This document shows positions 17,377 through 27,222 of a stretch of DNA of 64,000 nt, piece after piece (the stretch's first letter is position 1; every line of letters starts with the position of its first letter). Location: positions 1,240,001-1,304,000 of the forward strand of contig CAVSMC010000001.1 of NCBI GenBank assembly GCA_963728935.1, written 5' to 3'. The translations under genes and the position numbers were made by a program. This stretch comes from CAVSMC01 sp963728935. GTDB lineage: Bacteria; Pseudomonadota; Gammaproteobacteria; Burkholderiales; Casimicrobiaceae. The notes beneath the pieces were generated by a model that had not been told where the DNA came from, made no database searches, and worked only from the letters and a program-made list of their open reading frames with translations.

Positions 17377-20300
17377 TCAACCCAGATTTCGCAGCTCCTG
17401 CAACGCAACCGACAGCATCGACACGTCCGGCGTGGCGGCCATCTTGAGCTCGCCCAACAATCGTTCGGCGCGTGCGAGCTGGTTCGCATGCTTGCCCTTC
17501 CACGCGGCCAGAAGCGTCGCCGTGTCGATGACCTCACCGGCCTCGGTCAACGCGCGCGAGGCGAGCGAGCGTGCGAGCGCCGACAGATCGTCGCGCATCG
17601 CCGTTCGCGCGAGCGCGCGCCAGTGGCTGTCCGCGGGCAGCGCACTTATTCGCTCGCGCAGCCAGGGCAGACCGAGGCGCTCGGACAGCTCGAAGTAAAC
17701 CGAGGCAACGGTCGGGATCGGCCGGGCCGTGGCCGCGGCGATTTCGCTGATGTCGAGCGCGCCGGCAAGCGGCTCGTATTCGGCGACGCGCCGCGCCAGC
17801 TCCTCCGGTGCGCCCGCTGCGATGAACCGATCGGCAATCGCCGATTCGCCCAAGCCGTTGCGCGCCGTGGCGAGCACGTCGCGAACCGCGCGAACGCCCG
17901 AGCGGAACGCGTCGATCGTCGCCGCCATGTCATCGGCGAGACGCGGCGAGCGCAGGAACCAGCTCGTCGCGCGCACGATCGTGCGTCCGGTCTCGATCAG
18001 CATGTCGCTCTGCACGCGGTCGGGCACGTCGTTGTCCAGCGCGTCGATCGCATCCCACACGGGAACGAACTCGAACACCTCGCGCGTGAGCAGGTACGCG
18101 CGGACGACTTCCGCCGCGGACGCGCCCGTCGCCTCCGCGAGGCGATGGACGAACGTCGCACCGACGCGGTTCACCATGCTGTTGGTGACGTGCGTCGCGA
18201 TGATCTCGCGGCGCAGCGGATGGCGCGCCATGTAAGGGGCGAAGCGCGTGCGCATCGCCCGCGGGAAATAGCGCGCGAGTGCGGTCGCAACCCACCGGTC
18301 ATCGGGCAGCGCCGAGGCGAGCAGCTCGTCGTAGAGCCACATCTTCGAATAGGCAAGCAGCACGGCGGCCTCGGGTGCCGTGAGACCTTCCTTGCGCGCG
18401 CGGCGTTCGGCCAGCTCGTCGTCGGACGGCAGATACTCGATCGCCCGATGCAGCCGTCCTGCCTTTTCGAGGTAGCGCATGAAGCGCTCCTGCTGGTCGA
18501 GCAAATCGGTCGCGCGGCAATTGGCGACCGAGAGCGATTGCGTCTGGAAATAGTTGTCACGCAGCACCAGCGAGGCGACCTCGTCGGTCGCCGACGCGAG
18601 CACGGCGTTGCGCTGCTTTTCCGTGAGCTCGCCGTCGGCCATCGCGAGCCCGAGCAGGATCTTGATGTTGACTTCGTGGTCCGACGTGTCGACGCCGCCC
18701 GAATTGTCGATCGCGTCGGTGTAGAGGCGGCCGCCGGCGCGGGCGAACTCGATCCGGCCGAGCTGCGTCAAGCCGAGGTTGCCGCCCTCGACGACGACCT
18801 TGCAGCGAAGCTCGCCCGCGTCGACGCGGATCGCGTCGTTCGCGCGGTCTCCGACGTCGGCGTGCGTCTCTTTCGAGCTCTTCACGTACGTGCCGATACC
18901 GCCGTTGTAAAGCAGGTCGACCGGCGCTTTGAGGATCGCATTGAGCAGCTCGCCCGGTGCAAGCGTCTCGGCGGCGATGCCGAGCACGGCGCGAACTTCC
19001 GGGGAGAGCGGCACCGATTTCGCGCTGCGCGGCCATACGCCGCCGCCTTTGGAGATCAGCTTCTCGTCGTAGTCGGCCCACGACGAGCGCGCGAGCTCGA
19101 ACAGCCGTTCGCGCTCGGCGAAGCTCGTCGCCGCGTCGGGATTGGGATCGAGGAACACGTGGCGATGATCGAACGCCGCGACGAGGTGAATGTGCTTCGA
19201 CTGCAGCATGCCGTTGCCGAACACGTCGCCCGACATGTCGCCGATCCCGACGGCGGTGAAGTCGGTGCTCTGCGTGTCGATGCCCATTTCGCGGAAGTGC
19301 CGCTTCGCCGATTCCCACGCGCCGCGCGCCGTGATGCCCATCGACTTGTGGTCGTAACCGGCCGAGCCGCCCGACGCGAACGCGTCGCCAAGCCAGAAGC
19401 CGTATTCGGCCGACACCGCGTTGGCGTAGTCGGAGAAGCTCGCCGTACCCTTGTCGGCGGCGACGACCAGATACGGATCGTCGCCGTCGTGGCGACGTAC
19501 GTCCGCCGGCGCGACGACCGCGTCGCCGGCGCGGTTGTCGGTGACGTCGAGCAAGCCGCGCAGGTAGTCCTGGTAGCAGGCGATGCCTTCCTTCATGAAC
19601 GCTTCGCGCTCGGACGCGGGCGGCGCCTTCTTGAGCACGAAGCCGCCCTTCGAGCCGACCGGCACGATGACGATGTTCTTCACCATCTGCGCTTTCATCA
19701 GGCCGAGAACCTCGGTGCGAAAGTCCTCGGGCCGGTCGGACCATCGCAGTCCGCCGCGCGCGACCTTGCCGCCGCGAAGATGAACCCCCTCGAAGCGGGT
19801 GCTGTAGACGAAGATCTCGAACATCGGCCGCGGCTCGGCAAGCGCGGGCACCTTCGACGGGTCGAACTTGAACGACAGGAAGGGCCGACGCCTGCCGTCC
19901 TTGTCCGTGCGCCAGAAGTTCGTCCGCGTCGTCGCCTGCACGAGCGCGACGTACTCGCGCAGCACGCGATCTTCGCTCAGGTTGTCGACGCGGTCGAGCG
20001 CCGACTCGATCGCTGCGAGCTGGCGCGCTTCGGCGTCCTCGCCGCCGTCCGGCCGCGGTGACGGGTCGAAGCGCAGACGGAACAGATTGACGATCAGCCG
20101 CGCGATGTCGGCGTTCGCGGCGAGCGTCGATTCGATGAACGTCTGCGACAGCGGAAAGCCGATCTGGCGCATGTAGCGCGCGTACGCCCGCAGCACGGCG
20201 ATGTCGTCGGCGGCGAGGCGCGCTGCGAGCACGAGCCGATTGAAGCCGTCGTTGTCGACGGTTCCCGCGAACACCTTGCCGAACGCGTCTTCGAACAGCG

Positions 20301-22194
20301 CGTGCACGGCGTCGAGCTCGACGTCGCCGTCCGCGGCGAGGGCGAGCCCGAAATCGTGAATCCACGTCACGATGCCGTCCGCGGTCTCGATCCGGTACGG
20401 ATGCTCGTCGAGCACTCTAAGGCCCATGCGCTCGAGCATCGGCAGGCTGTCGGACAATGTGACCGGCGCGCCCCGGCGGAAGAGCTTGAAGCGCAGCGTT
20501 CCGGGCGCGGCCTCGAGCGGCCGGTAGAGACTCATGCCGAGCGCGCCCGACTCGGCGACGCGCGCGAGCATCTCGACGTCGGCAACGGCCCGCCGCGCCG
20601 GCGCGTCCTCGCGATAGCTCGCGGGAAACGCGGCGGAGAATCGTTTGTTGAGCGCGGCGCCGCGCGCCTCGCCGAGCTGCTGCACGAGCGCTTGCGCGAG
20701 CTCGTCCTGCCAGCGGCGTGCGACCGACGCGAGCTTCGACTCGAGCGCGGCGATGTCGACGTCGGGAATGTTGCCCGGCGTCGTCCGCACGGTGATCAGG
20801 ATGCGCGCGAGCACCGACTCGGACAGAAACACGCTGAATTCGGCGCTCGTGCCGTTGAACGCCTGCAGCAGCACGTTCTGCCATTTCAGCCGCAGATCGG
20901 TCGTGTAGTTTTCGCGCGGCGCATACAGCAGGCACGTGACGAAGCGCTCGTACGCGTCGCGGCGCACGAACAGGCGGAAGCGCTGGCGCTCGCCCAGGTG
21001 CAGGATTCCCGTGGCGATCGACAGCAGCTCGTCGTCGCCGATCTGGAAGAGCTCGTCGCGAGGGTACGTCTCGAGAATGTTGGTGAGCGCCTTGCCGGCG
21101 TGACTGCCGGGCGCAACGCCCGCGCGCGAGACGACGCTCGCGACCTTGCGTCGAAGCAGCGGGATCGCGACCGGGTTCGTGCTGTACGCCGTAGACGTGT
21201 AGAGGCCGAGGAAGCGATGCTCGCCGATCACGCGTCCCCGCTCGTCGAAGCGCTTGACACCGACGTAGTCGAGGTAGCCGGGACGATGCACGGTCGAGCG
21301 CGAATTGGCTTTCGTCAGCACGAGCGGTTCGGGCGAATGCGCGGTGGCGCGAGCCTTCGGCGGCAACGCGGCGAAGCTGCCGGACATGCCGGTCGCGGTG
21401 CTTTCGCGCAGGATGCCGAGGCCCGTCCCCGGAACCGACTTCAGCGCATCGCCGCCTTCGAACGCGACGAGATCGTTGCAGCGGTAGCCGAGGAACGTGA
21501 AATGCCCGTCGGCGAGCCACGCGAGAAACGCGCACGCTTCGTCGCGCGGCTCGGCGCCGTGCGACGGCGGATGCCGCTCGAGGTCGGCCGCAGCCGCGCG
21601 CATCGCCGCGGTCATCTTCGGCCAGTCGGATGTTGCGTACTGCACGTCGCGCAGCACGCGCTCGAGGTCTTCGCCGATCGTCGCGAGCGTCGCCGCGTCG
21701 ACGATGCGATCGACTTCGACGTGCATGAACGACTCGCGATGCTGCGACGCCGTCGAATCGTCCGGCGCCAGCACATCGATCAGCGAACCATGCGCGTCGC
21801 GGACGACGTGAAGGATCGGATGGATGAAAAGATGCAGCGTCAACCCGTGCCGGTTCACTTCCATCGTCGCCGAATCGACGAGGAACGGCATGTCGTCGTG
21901 CACGACCTCGATCACCGTGTGCGTCGACTGCCAGCCGTGCTCCTCGAGGGTCGGATTGACGATTCGGGCGCGCGGCTCGCCCGGCTCGCGTTTGCGCGCG
22001 TAGTTGAAATGCGACAGCGCCGCGCCGTAGAGATCGGCGAGCGCACGCTCGGCGAGATCCTCGGGCGCGACCTGGCGAAAGTATTCGCGCACGAAGCGCT
22101 CGACGGTCGCGCGCCGGTCGGACGCAATCCGCTCGCGTACGAGTGCGACGACCTCTTCGATGCGCGCGAGCCCGCCTTCGATGCTGCCTTCCAT
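17377..22194 (-). CDS. gdhB: NAD-specific glutamate dehydrogenase, 180-kDa class
   Basis: The 1605-residue length matches the large NAD-GDH family (about 1600 residues). The long N-terminal regulatory region is followed by the catalytic core at about 700-1250. The core has PVGSKGGFVLKK, a glutamate/2-oxoglutarate site segment. A downstream GGNLGLTQLGRIEFA stretch and DNSGGVDTSDHEVN fit the nucleotide-binding part. The enzyme deaminates glutamate to 2-oxoglutarate and ammonia, producing NADH in the cytoplasm. It follows nnrS by 28 bp and precedes the tail-motif chimera by 20 bp on the same strand. The assignment is firm. Confidence 0.96.
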   Translation of the reverse strand: MEGSIEGGLARIEEVVALVRERIASDRRATVERFVREYFRQVAPEDLAERALADLYGAALSHFNYARKREPGEPRARIVNPTLEEHGWQSTHTVIEVVHDDMPFLVDSATMEVNRHGLTLHLFIHPILHVVRDAHGSLIDVLAPDDSTASQHRESFMHVEVDRIVDAATLATIGEDLERVLRDVQYATSDWPKMTAAMRAAAADLERHPPSHGAEPRDEACAFLAWLADGHFTFLGYRCNDLVAFEGGDALKSVPGTGLGILRESTATGMSGSFAALPPKARATAHSPEPLVLTKANSRSTVHRPGYLDYVGVKRFDERGRVIGEHRFLGLYTSTAYSTNPVAIPLLRRKVASVVSRAGVAPGSHAGKALTNILETYPRDELFQIGDDELLSIATGILHLGERQRFRLFVRRDAYERFVTCLLYAPRENYTTDLRLKWQNVLLQAFNGTSAEFSVFLSESVLARILITVRTTPGNIPDVDIAALESKLASVARRWQDELAQALVQQLGEARGAALNKRFSAAFPASYREDAPARRAVADVEMLARVAESGALGMSLYRPLEAAPGTLRFKLFRRGAPVTLSDSLPMLERMGLRVLDEHPYRIETADGIVTWIHDFGLALAADGDVELDAVHALFEDAFGKVFAGTVDNDGFNRLVLAARLAADDIAVLRAYARYMRQIGFPLSQTFIESTLAANADIARLIVNLFRLRFDPSPRPDGGEDAEARQLAAIESALDRVDNLSEDRVLREYVALVQATTRTNFWRTDKDGRRRPFLSFKFDPSKVPALAEPRPMFEIFVYSTRFEGVHLRGGKVARGGLRWSDRPEDFRTEVLGLMKAQMVKNIVIVPVGSKGGFVLKKAPPASEREAFMKEGIACYQDYLRGLLDVTDNRAGDAVVAPADVRRHDGDDPYLVVAADKGTASFSDYANAVSAEYGFWLGDAFASGGSAGYDHKSMGITARGAWESAKRHFREMGIDTQSTDFTAVGIGDMSGDVFGNGMLQSKHIHLVAAFDHRHVFLDPNPDAATSFAERERLFELARSSWADYDEKLISKGGGVWPRSAKSVPLSPEVRAVLGIAAETLAPGELLNAILKAPVDLLYNGGIGTYVKSSKETHADVGDRANDAIRVDAGELRCKVVVEGGNLGLTQLGRIEFARAGGRLYTDAIDNSGGVDTSDHEVNIKILLGLAMADGELTEKQRNAVLASATDEVASLVLRDNYFQTQSLSVANCRATDLLDQQERFMRYLEKAGRLHRAIEYLPSDDELAERRARKEGLTAPEAAVLLAYSKMWLYDELLASALPDDRWVATALARYFPRAMRTRFAPYMARHPLRREIIATHVTNSMVNRVGATFVHRLAEATGASAAEVVRAYLLTREVFEFVPVWDAIDALDNDVPDRVQSDMLIETGRTIVRATSWFLRSPRLADDMAATIDAFRSGVRAVRDVLATARNGLGESAIADRFIAAGAPEELARRVAEYEPLAGALDISEIAAATARPIPTVASVYFELSERLGLPWLRERISALPADSHWRALARTAMRDDLSALARSLASRALTEAGEVIDTATLLAAWKGKHANQLARAERLLGELKMAATPDVSMLSVALQELRNLG

Positions 22195-22222
22195 GTTCTC
22201 CCCCGAGGCCGCGCGCGAGCGC

Positions 22223-23425
22223 CTAGCCGGGCTTGCCGTCCAGGCGCGGGCGCGACAGAACCGGCCAATAACGGATCGCGTACAGCGCGTAGGCCGACGA
22301 CCAGCAGATCGCCGAGGCGACGACCGTGTCGACGTAAAGCGAAGGCCATGCGAGCGCCCCCGCGACGCGAACGAGCGCGCTGATCATGATCAGAACGTAA
22401 CACGCGATCTCGAAACGGTCGGCGACGAGCGGCCTGCCGGTGTGGCCGCGCGCGGTGCGCGTCATCATGCCGATCGTCAAGCCGCCGATCGCGCCGATCG
22501 TCAGCGCATGCGTGGCGAGCGACGCGGCAATGAGTCCAGCACTTGCGAGCGCACGCATCGCGAGATGAACGACGATCCATGCGTACGCCGCATGCAGGAT
22601 CCAGACGATCGGCGTCGCGAGCGTGCGCAGCGGCTGCCACAGATACAGACGCAAGGCGTGCGCGAGCGCGGCGACGAGCGCGATCGCCGCCATCCAGCCG
22701 GCGGGCCATCCGAGGACGTCGGCGGCGAACAGGACGATGACGCTGCCGAGCGCGAGCTTCTCGACGATCCGATTACGCGTTGCTTGCGTGCCGGGGACGC
22801 CGTTGTTGGTGAACATCGGCACGACGCGCCCCGCCATAACGGCCATGATGAAGAGGACGACGTCGAGCGCTGCGTGCAGGCTCGCACGCGCCGGCCATTC
22901 GACGAGCCCTGCGTACGCCAGATGGAGCGCGAGCACCGCGCAGGAAAGCGCGGCGAGCAGCGCGACGAAGAAGTAGTTGCGCCGATTGCCGCTGCGCAAT
23001 AGCGGAACCGCGATGCCGATGGCGACTGCCGCGGGGAACGCCGCGTTGACGATCGCCGACGGGATCGCGAACGGCGTCAGCACGAGCACGCGGCCGGCGA
23101 TCCACAGAAGCGCGAACGCGGCGAGCAGCGCGCCGGTCGGCGTCGGTTGCCCCGTCCAGTTGCGCACCGCGGTAAAGAGAAAGCCGGCGACGACCGCTGT
23201 CGTGAAGCCGAACAGCATTTCATGGCCATGCCAGGTCGGATCGCCGCGGTAGACGGCGGGCAGCACGCCAGCTTGCGTCAATGCCCACAGCGCGACCGAC
23301 AGCGCCGCGAAGATGCTCGCGAGCAGGTAGAACGGGCGGAAACCGAGGTTCCACAGCGCGAACCCGCTCGTCGGCGCATTCGCGTTCGCCGCGGGATGGT
23401 CGATCGATATCGTCTGCCGAGGCAT
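22223..23425 (-). CDS. nnrS: NnrS family haem/copper membrane protein
   Basis: The 400-residue polytopic protein has about 12 hydrophobic segments. It has the NnrS opening LWNLGFRPFYLLAS and the HGHEMLFGF histidine motif near residue 65. NnrS proteins protect against nitrosative stress and are commonly under NO-responsive Crp/Fnr regulators. Here the gene lies 44 bp downstream of such a regulator on the same strand, which supports that link. Family recognition is strong; the precise chemistry is unresolved in the family. Confidence 0.92.
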   Translation of the reverse strand: MPRQTISIDHPAANANAPTSGFALWNLGFRPFYLLASIFAALSVALWALTQAGVLPAVYRGDPTWHGHEMLFGFTTAVVAGFLFTAVRNWTGQPTPTGALLAAFALLWIAGRVLVLTPFAIPSAIVNAAFPAAVAIGIAVPLLRSGNRRNYFFVALLAALSCAVLALHLAYAGLVEWPARASLHAALDVVLFIMAVMAGRVVPMFTNNGVPGTQATRNRIVEKLALGSVIVLFAADVLGWPAGWMAAIALVAALAHALRLYLWQPLRTLATPIVWILHAAYAWIVVHLAMRALASAGLIAASLATHALTIGAIGGLTIGMMTRTARGHTGRPLVADRFEIACYVLIMISALVRVAGALAWPSLYVDTVVASAICWSSAYALYAIRYWPVLSRPRLDGKPG

Positions 23426-23469
23426 CGCGTTTCACCAGGATTACGCAGCGCGTTCCCGGGTAGTCCCGG

Positions 23470-24156
23470 TCAGCCAGTATAGGCCTTGAGCTTCGCGATG
23501 TCGGCGATGCGTACGTCGCGGCCGTCGACCTCGATCAACTTCGCCTCGGTCAGCTCGTGCAGGATACGAGAGAAGTGCTCGGGCGTGAGATTCAACCGCG
23601 ATGCGACGATCGCCTTGGCCGTGGGCAGTGTCACCGTCGTCGGACCGATGTCGCCACCGGTATCCGCACGCAACAGGTAGCCGATGACGCGCTGCGTGCC
23701 GGATTGCAACGAATACGACTCGACGTCGCTCATCAGCCCGTGCAGCCGTTGCGAGAGCCCGGCAAGCAGGCGCCGAGCGAAGCCCGAATCGCGCTCGATG
23801 CCGTCGAATACCGCGCCCTTCGACACGTGCAGCAGCAGCGAGTCGGCTAGCGTTTGCGCCATCACGATGTAGGGCTTCTCCATGAACATCAGCGCTTCGC
23901 CGAACGAATGGCCCGGACCGATGATCTCGACGACCTTCTCGCCGCCATGCGGCGTGACGAACGCGAGCTTCACCTGCCCGTACACGACGACGTGGAACCC
24001 GACGCACGGATCGCCTCGATTGAAGACGATTTCGCCGCGCGGAACGTGAAGCTCCGAGGTCCCCGCCGCAATGCGATCGAGCTCTTCGCCGGCAAGCTCC
24101 TTGAAAAGAGGCAGGTTGGCGAGAAAGGCCTGGGTCTTGATCTTCGGCGGCGGCAT
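23470..24156 (-). CDS. Crp/Fnr family regulator, DNR/NnrR-like
   Basis: The 228-residue protein has an N-terminal cyclic-nucleotide-binding-like beta barrel (about 15-125), a long dimerisation helix, and a C-terminal winged helix. Recognition-helix residues Glu193, Ser196 and Arg197 (E-x-x-S-R) match those of FNR/DNR that read TTGAT half-sites. It lacks the N-terminal cysteine cluster of oxygen-sensing FNR, so a DNR-like NO or redox sensor is more likely. It is upstream of nnrS on the same strand and divergent from the UPF0149 gene. It is a candidate regulator of the FNR-type box before nuoA. Confidence 0.9.
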   Translation of the reverse strand: MPPPKIKTQAFLANLPLFKELAGEELDRIAAGTSELHVPRGEIVFNRGDPCVGFHVVVYGQVKLAFVTPHGGEKVVEIIGPGHSFGEALMFMEKPYIVMAQTLADSLLLHVSKGAVFDGIERDSGFARRLLAGLSQRLHGLMSDVESYSLQSGTQRVIGYLLRADTGGDIGPTTVTLPTAKAIVASRLNLTPEHFSRILHELTEAKLIEVDGRDVRIADIAKLKAYTG

Positions 24157-24304
24157 GGCAAGCGGATCGCGTCGCGGGCGGCGCGGCTAGCCTAACACGC
24201 AGCGCACCGAGCTCCGATCAGAAAACCCGTGATGGCCTAGAAGTTGCGTGACCGGCGCCAACCGGCCATCATTACCGATTCACAGCCGAAACCCGATCTC
24301 AAAA

Positions 24305-25012
24305 ATGGCCATGACGGAGATCCGCACCGACAGCCGCGTTGTCGACGAGCCGTTGACCGACGCCGAACTCGACGAGCTCGAGGCGTTTCTCGCCTCCGAT
24401 GCCGTGCCGCAGGATTGCATGGATCTCGAGATGCTCGACGGTTACCTGACGGCGATCGTGTCCGGTCCGGAATCGATCCAGCCCTCGGAGTGGCTGCCGC
24501 AAGTCTGGAGCGAGGGCGGGCGCAGCGCGTCGCCGGCGTTCGCCGGCAACGACCAGGCGCAACAGATCATGGGACTCGTGCTGCGCCACATGGTCGGCAT
24601 CCAGCGCACGCTCGCCGAATCGCCGACGCGCTTCCGGCCGTTGTTGTATATGCCCGACGAGAACGCACGCAAGAGCGACCGCACGCCGCCGGAAGCGACC
24701 GCATGGTGCGAGGGCTACATGGCGGGCGTCAAGCTTCGCGACGACGAGTGGCAGCCGCTCTACGACACGCAGGATGCGCGCGACTGGATCTTCCCGATCG
24801 AGGCACTTGCGTTCGGCGACCGCGACGACGACTTCACCGAATGGGTCGACAGCGACGAGAAGCGCGAAGGGCTGATCGACGAGCTGCCGGTTGCTTCGGT
24901 GCTGATCTATCGCTTTTGGCACGATCGGCGCGCGACCAAGGACCGCGGTACCGGCGCGCGTCGCGGCGCGTTGCCCGATGCCGCGCGCAAATCGCGGCAA
25001 CGGCTGCACTAG
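24305..25012 (+). CDS. UPF0149 (YecA/YgfB-like) family protein
   Basis: The 235-residue protein has the family pattern: EPLTDAELDELEAFL near the N-terminus, then a DLEMLDGYLTAIVSGP segment and WCEGYMAGV in the middle. It has no C-terminal SEC-C zinc motif, unlike long YecA proteins. The function of this family is poorly defined. Start could be ATG 24305 (MAMTEIR) or 24311; the frame opens at 24248 but the first 19 residues look non-coding. It is divergent from the Crp/Fnr gene and convergent with the phospholipase gene 15 bp downstream. Confidence 0.8.
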   Translation: MAMTEIRTDSRVVDEPLTDAELDELEAFLASDAVPQDCMDLEMLDGYLTAIVSGPESIQPSEWLPQVWSEGGRSASPAFAGNDQAQQIMGLVLRHMVGIQRTLAESPTRFRPLLYMPDENARKSDRTPPEATAWCEGYMAGVKLRDDEWQPLYDTQDARDWIFPIEALAFGDRDDDFTEWVDSDEKREGLIDELPVASVLIYRFWHDRRATKDRGTGARRGALPDAARKSRQRLH

Positions 25013-25027
25013 CCTTCCCCAGGATCG

Positions 25028-27220
25028 TCAGGCCGCGTTGGTCGCCGCCGTCGCGACGAGCACGCGGCGGCGGAAGAAGATCACCACCGCGAGCGCGACC
25101 GCGACCGCGGCCGCGAGCAACGCGACGGTCCACACGCTCGGCGCGAGTATCGCCGCGATCGCGCGGTCGATGAACACGACGGCGACGATCGTTCCCGGGA
25201 ACAGCCCGAGCGCCGTGCCGAAGATGAAGTCGCGCAGCCGCAGATGCGACGCGCCGCAGACGACATTGACGATCGAGAACGGCGCGATCGGCAAATGGCG
25301 TATGACGAACACGGCGAGCAGTCCGCGCTTCGCCAGGCGGCGCGACAGCTCGTTCAATCGTCGACCGCCGATACGCCGCACCGTCTCGCGGCCCAGATGG
25401 CGGCCGATCTCGTACGTCGTCACGCCCGAGACGATGACGCCGGCGCATGCGTACAACGCGCCGAGCCACGGTCCGAACAAAACGCCGGTCGCCGCGACCA
25501 TCAGCATGATCGGCACGACGAGCACGCCGCCGATCACGTAGGCGGCGACAACGGCGAGCGGTGACCACCACTCGCCGCGAAGACGTTCACCCAGCTCGAC
25601 CAGCGCCGTGAGATGAAGATACTCGCCGAGCGGCGTGAACCGCCACGCGGCTGCGATCGCCCCGAGCGCGACGATCGTCGCGATCAGCGCGATCACGCGC
25701 GCGCGAAGCGGCCCCCGGCTCTCGGTGGGAACGAGATCGTCGACGAGACGGTCGGGGTCGATCGGCCGCTCGGGATCGATCACCGAACGATCCGGGACCA
25801 TCGCGTCGGCCTCGGCGGACAGCTCGCGCTCGTGCGGCGCGAGCGTGCGGCCACCGCCGCGAAGCGCCTCGATCGCGCCGATGACGCTGTTGCGCCGCGC
25901 CGTTTCGTCGGCGACGCGCGCCGGGGTAACGCCAAGATGCTCGGCGAGCAACCGGTTGCGGATGCCGGCGATCGCCGCTTCGATGCGAGCGTCGCCGCGC
26001 GCTTCGATCGCGATGTTGCACTCGGTGTCGAATCCCATCGAACGGTTGCTCAGGTTCGCCGAGCCGATCGTCGCAAACGCGTCGTCGACGACGAGCACCT
26101 TGCTGTGCACGTTGATGCATTCGGGCTCGCTCGATGGCAGCGTCGGGCAGTACGCTCGAAAGCGGCCGTGGCGATCGGCCGCGCGCACGTCGCGCTCGAC
26201 GCGCGCGCGCAGCACGCCCATCGTCGACGACTCGAGCCAGCCGCTCTCCTCGCGCGGACCGACGACGACGATCTCGGGCGGATCGGCCTCGGCGAGCCGC
26301 GCCGCCATCGCCTGCGCAATCGAATGCGAGCTGAAGTACTGGTTCTCGGCGAAGAGCGAGCGGCGCGCCGAAGCGATCGCATCGAGGTGCAGCGCGCGGA
26401 TCTCCTCGACTTGCGGCCGACCGTCGTACGCCGGGTCGGTGCGCGCGATCGCGACGTCGATGTCGACGATGTCGGGTTCGCAATGCGCGGGCCATGGGTC
26501 GTGCGCGACGGCGTCGCGCGGCATGCGCAAGCGCCGGCCGGTCGCGCGTCGCCAGCGCTCGCGCGCGAGCTCGCCCAGCGCCCGTGCCACGTCGCCGTCG
26601 ACCATCGCCTGCACGTCGTGCATCGGCGCGTAGTCGAGGCCGAGCGGATTCTTGCGCCGCGGATCGTGGGCCCGGTGCTCCGACGTATCCCAGCGCGCGT
26701 GCGTGAGGTCGAGTCCGCCGACGAACGCGACGGCGTCGTCCACGACGACGATCTTCTGGTGATGCGATGCGCCGACCGGATGCTCGCCGTCGAGCCGGAA
26801 CGCGAGCCGCCGGTGCGTGTTCCAGGCGAGCCTGAAGAGCGGGAGCCATTCGCGCTCGAGCGCATAGAGCATGGCGAAGTCCCAGCCGAGCGCGTGGATG
26901 TGCAAGCCGCGGCGCGAGGCGGCGACCGCGTTGAGGAACTCGCCGAGCGAATCGGGCAGCCCGTCGTCCGCTCCCTGCGGTATCAGCCGCACGCGACTGT
27001 CGATGTCCCAGCCGACGATGAACACGTCGCGGCGCGCCGCTGCGATGGCGCGCCGGACCGCGCGAAAGTAGGCGTCGCCGTCGATCAGCACGGCGAGCCG
27101 CTGCGCGCGTTCCACACGCCAGCAAGTGCGTCCCGGCGCGAACAACGAACGCGCGCGGCCGTCGCCGCGAGTGTCCGATGTGCGTCGCGGCCGCACCGGC
27201 GCGATGGGCGGGACGCGCAT
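25028..27220 (-). CDS. Phospholipase D-like protein fused to a VTT (DedA/TVP38-like) membrane domain
   Basis: The 730-residue protein has two PLD catalytic HKD motifs. The first has His154 and Lys156 (HQKIVVVD) and the second His372 and Lys374 (HSKVLVVD, then GSANLSNRS). From about residue 500 the protein is membrane-spanning with VTT-domain features (VLFGPWLGALYA, RHLPIAPFSIVN). It probably hydrolyses or transphosphatidylates phospholipids at the membrane, for example in a cardiolipin-synthase-like reaction (inference). The start at ATG 27220 lies 2 bp after the upstream stop; the frame extends to 27325 but that part overlaps the previous gene. Confidence 0.88.
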   Translation of the reverse strand: MRVPPIAPVRPRRTSDTRGDGRARSLFAPGRTCWRVERAQRLAVLIDGDAYFRAVRRAIAAARRDVFIVGWDIDSRVRLIPQGADDGLPDSLGEFLNAVAASRRGLHIHALGWDFAMLYALEREWLPLFRLAWNTHRRLAFRLDGEHPVGASHHQKIVVVDDAVAFVGGLDLTHARWDTSEHRAHDPRRKNPLGLDYAPMHDVQAMVDGDVARALGELARERWRRATGRRLRMPRDAVAHDPWPAHCEPDIVDIDVAIARTDPAYDGRPQVEEIRALHLDAIASARRSLFAENQYFSSHSIAQAMAARLAEADPPEIVVVGPREESGWLESSTMGVLRARVERDVRAADRHGRFRAYCPTLPSSEPECINVHSKVLVVDDAFATIGSANLSNRSMGFDTECNIAIEARGDARIEAAIAGIRNRLLAEHLGVTPARVADETARRNSVIGAIEALRGGGRTLAPHERELSAEADAMVPDRSVIDPERPIDPDRLVDDLVPTESRGPLRARVIALIATIVALGAIAAAWRFTPLGEYLHLTALVELGERLRGEWWSPLAVVAAYVIGGVLVVPIMLMVAATGVLFGPWLGALYACAGVIVSGVTTYEIGRHLGRETVRRIGGRRLNELSRRLAKRGLLAVFVIRHLPIAPFSIVNVVCGASHLRLRDFIFGTALGLFPGTIVAVVFIDRAIAAILAPSVWTVALLAAAVAVALAVVIFFRRRVLVATAATNAA

Positions 27221-27222
27221 CG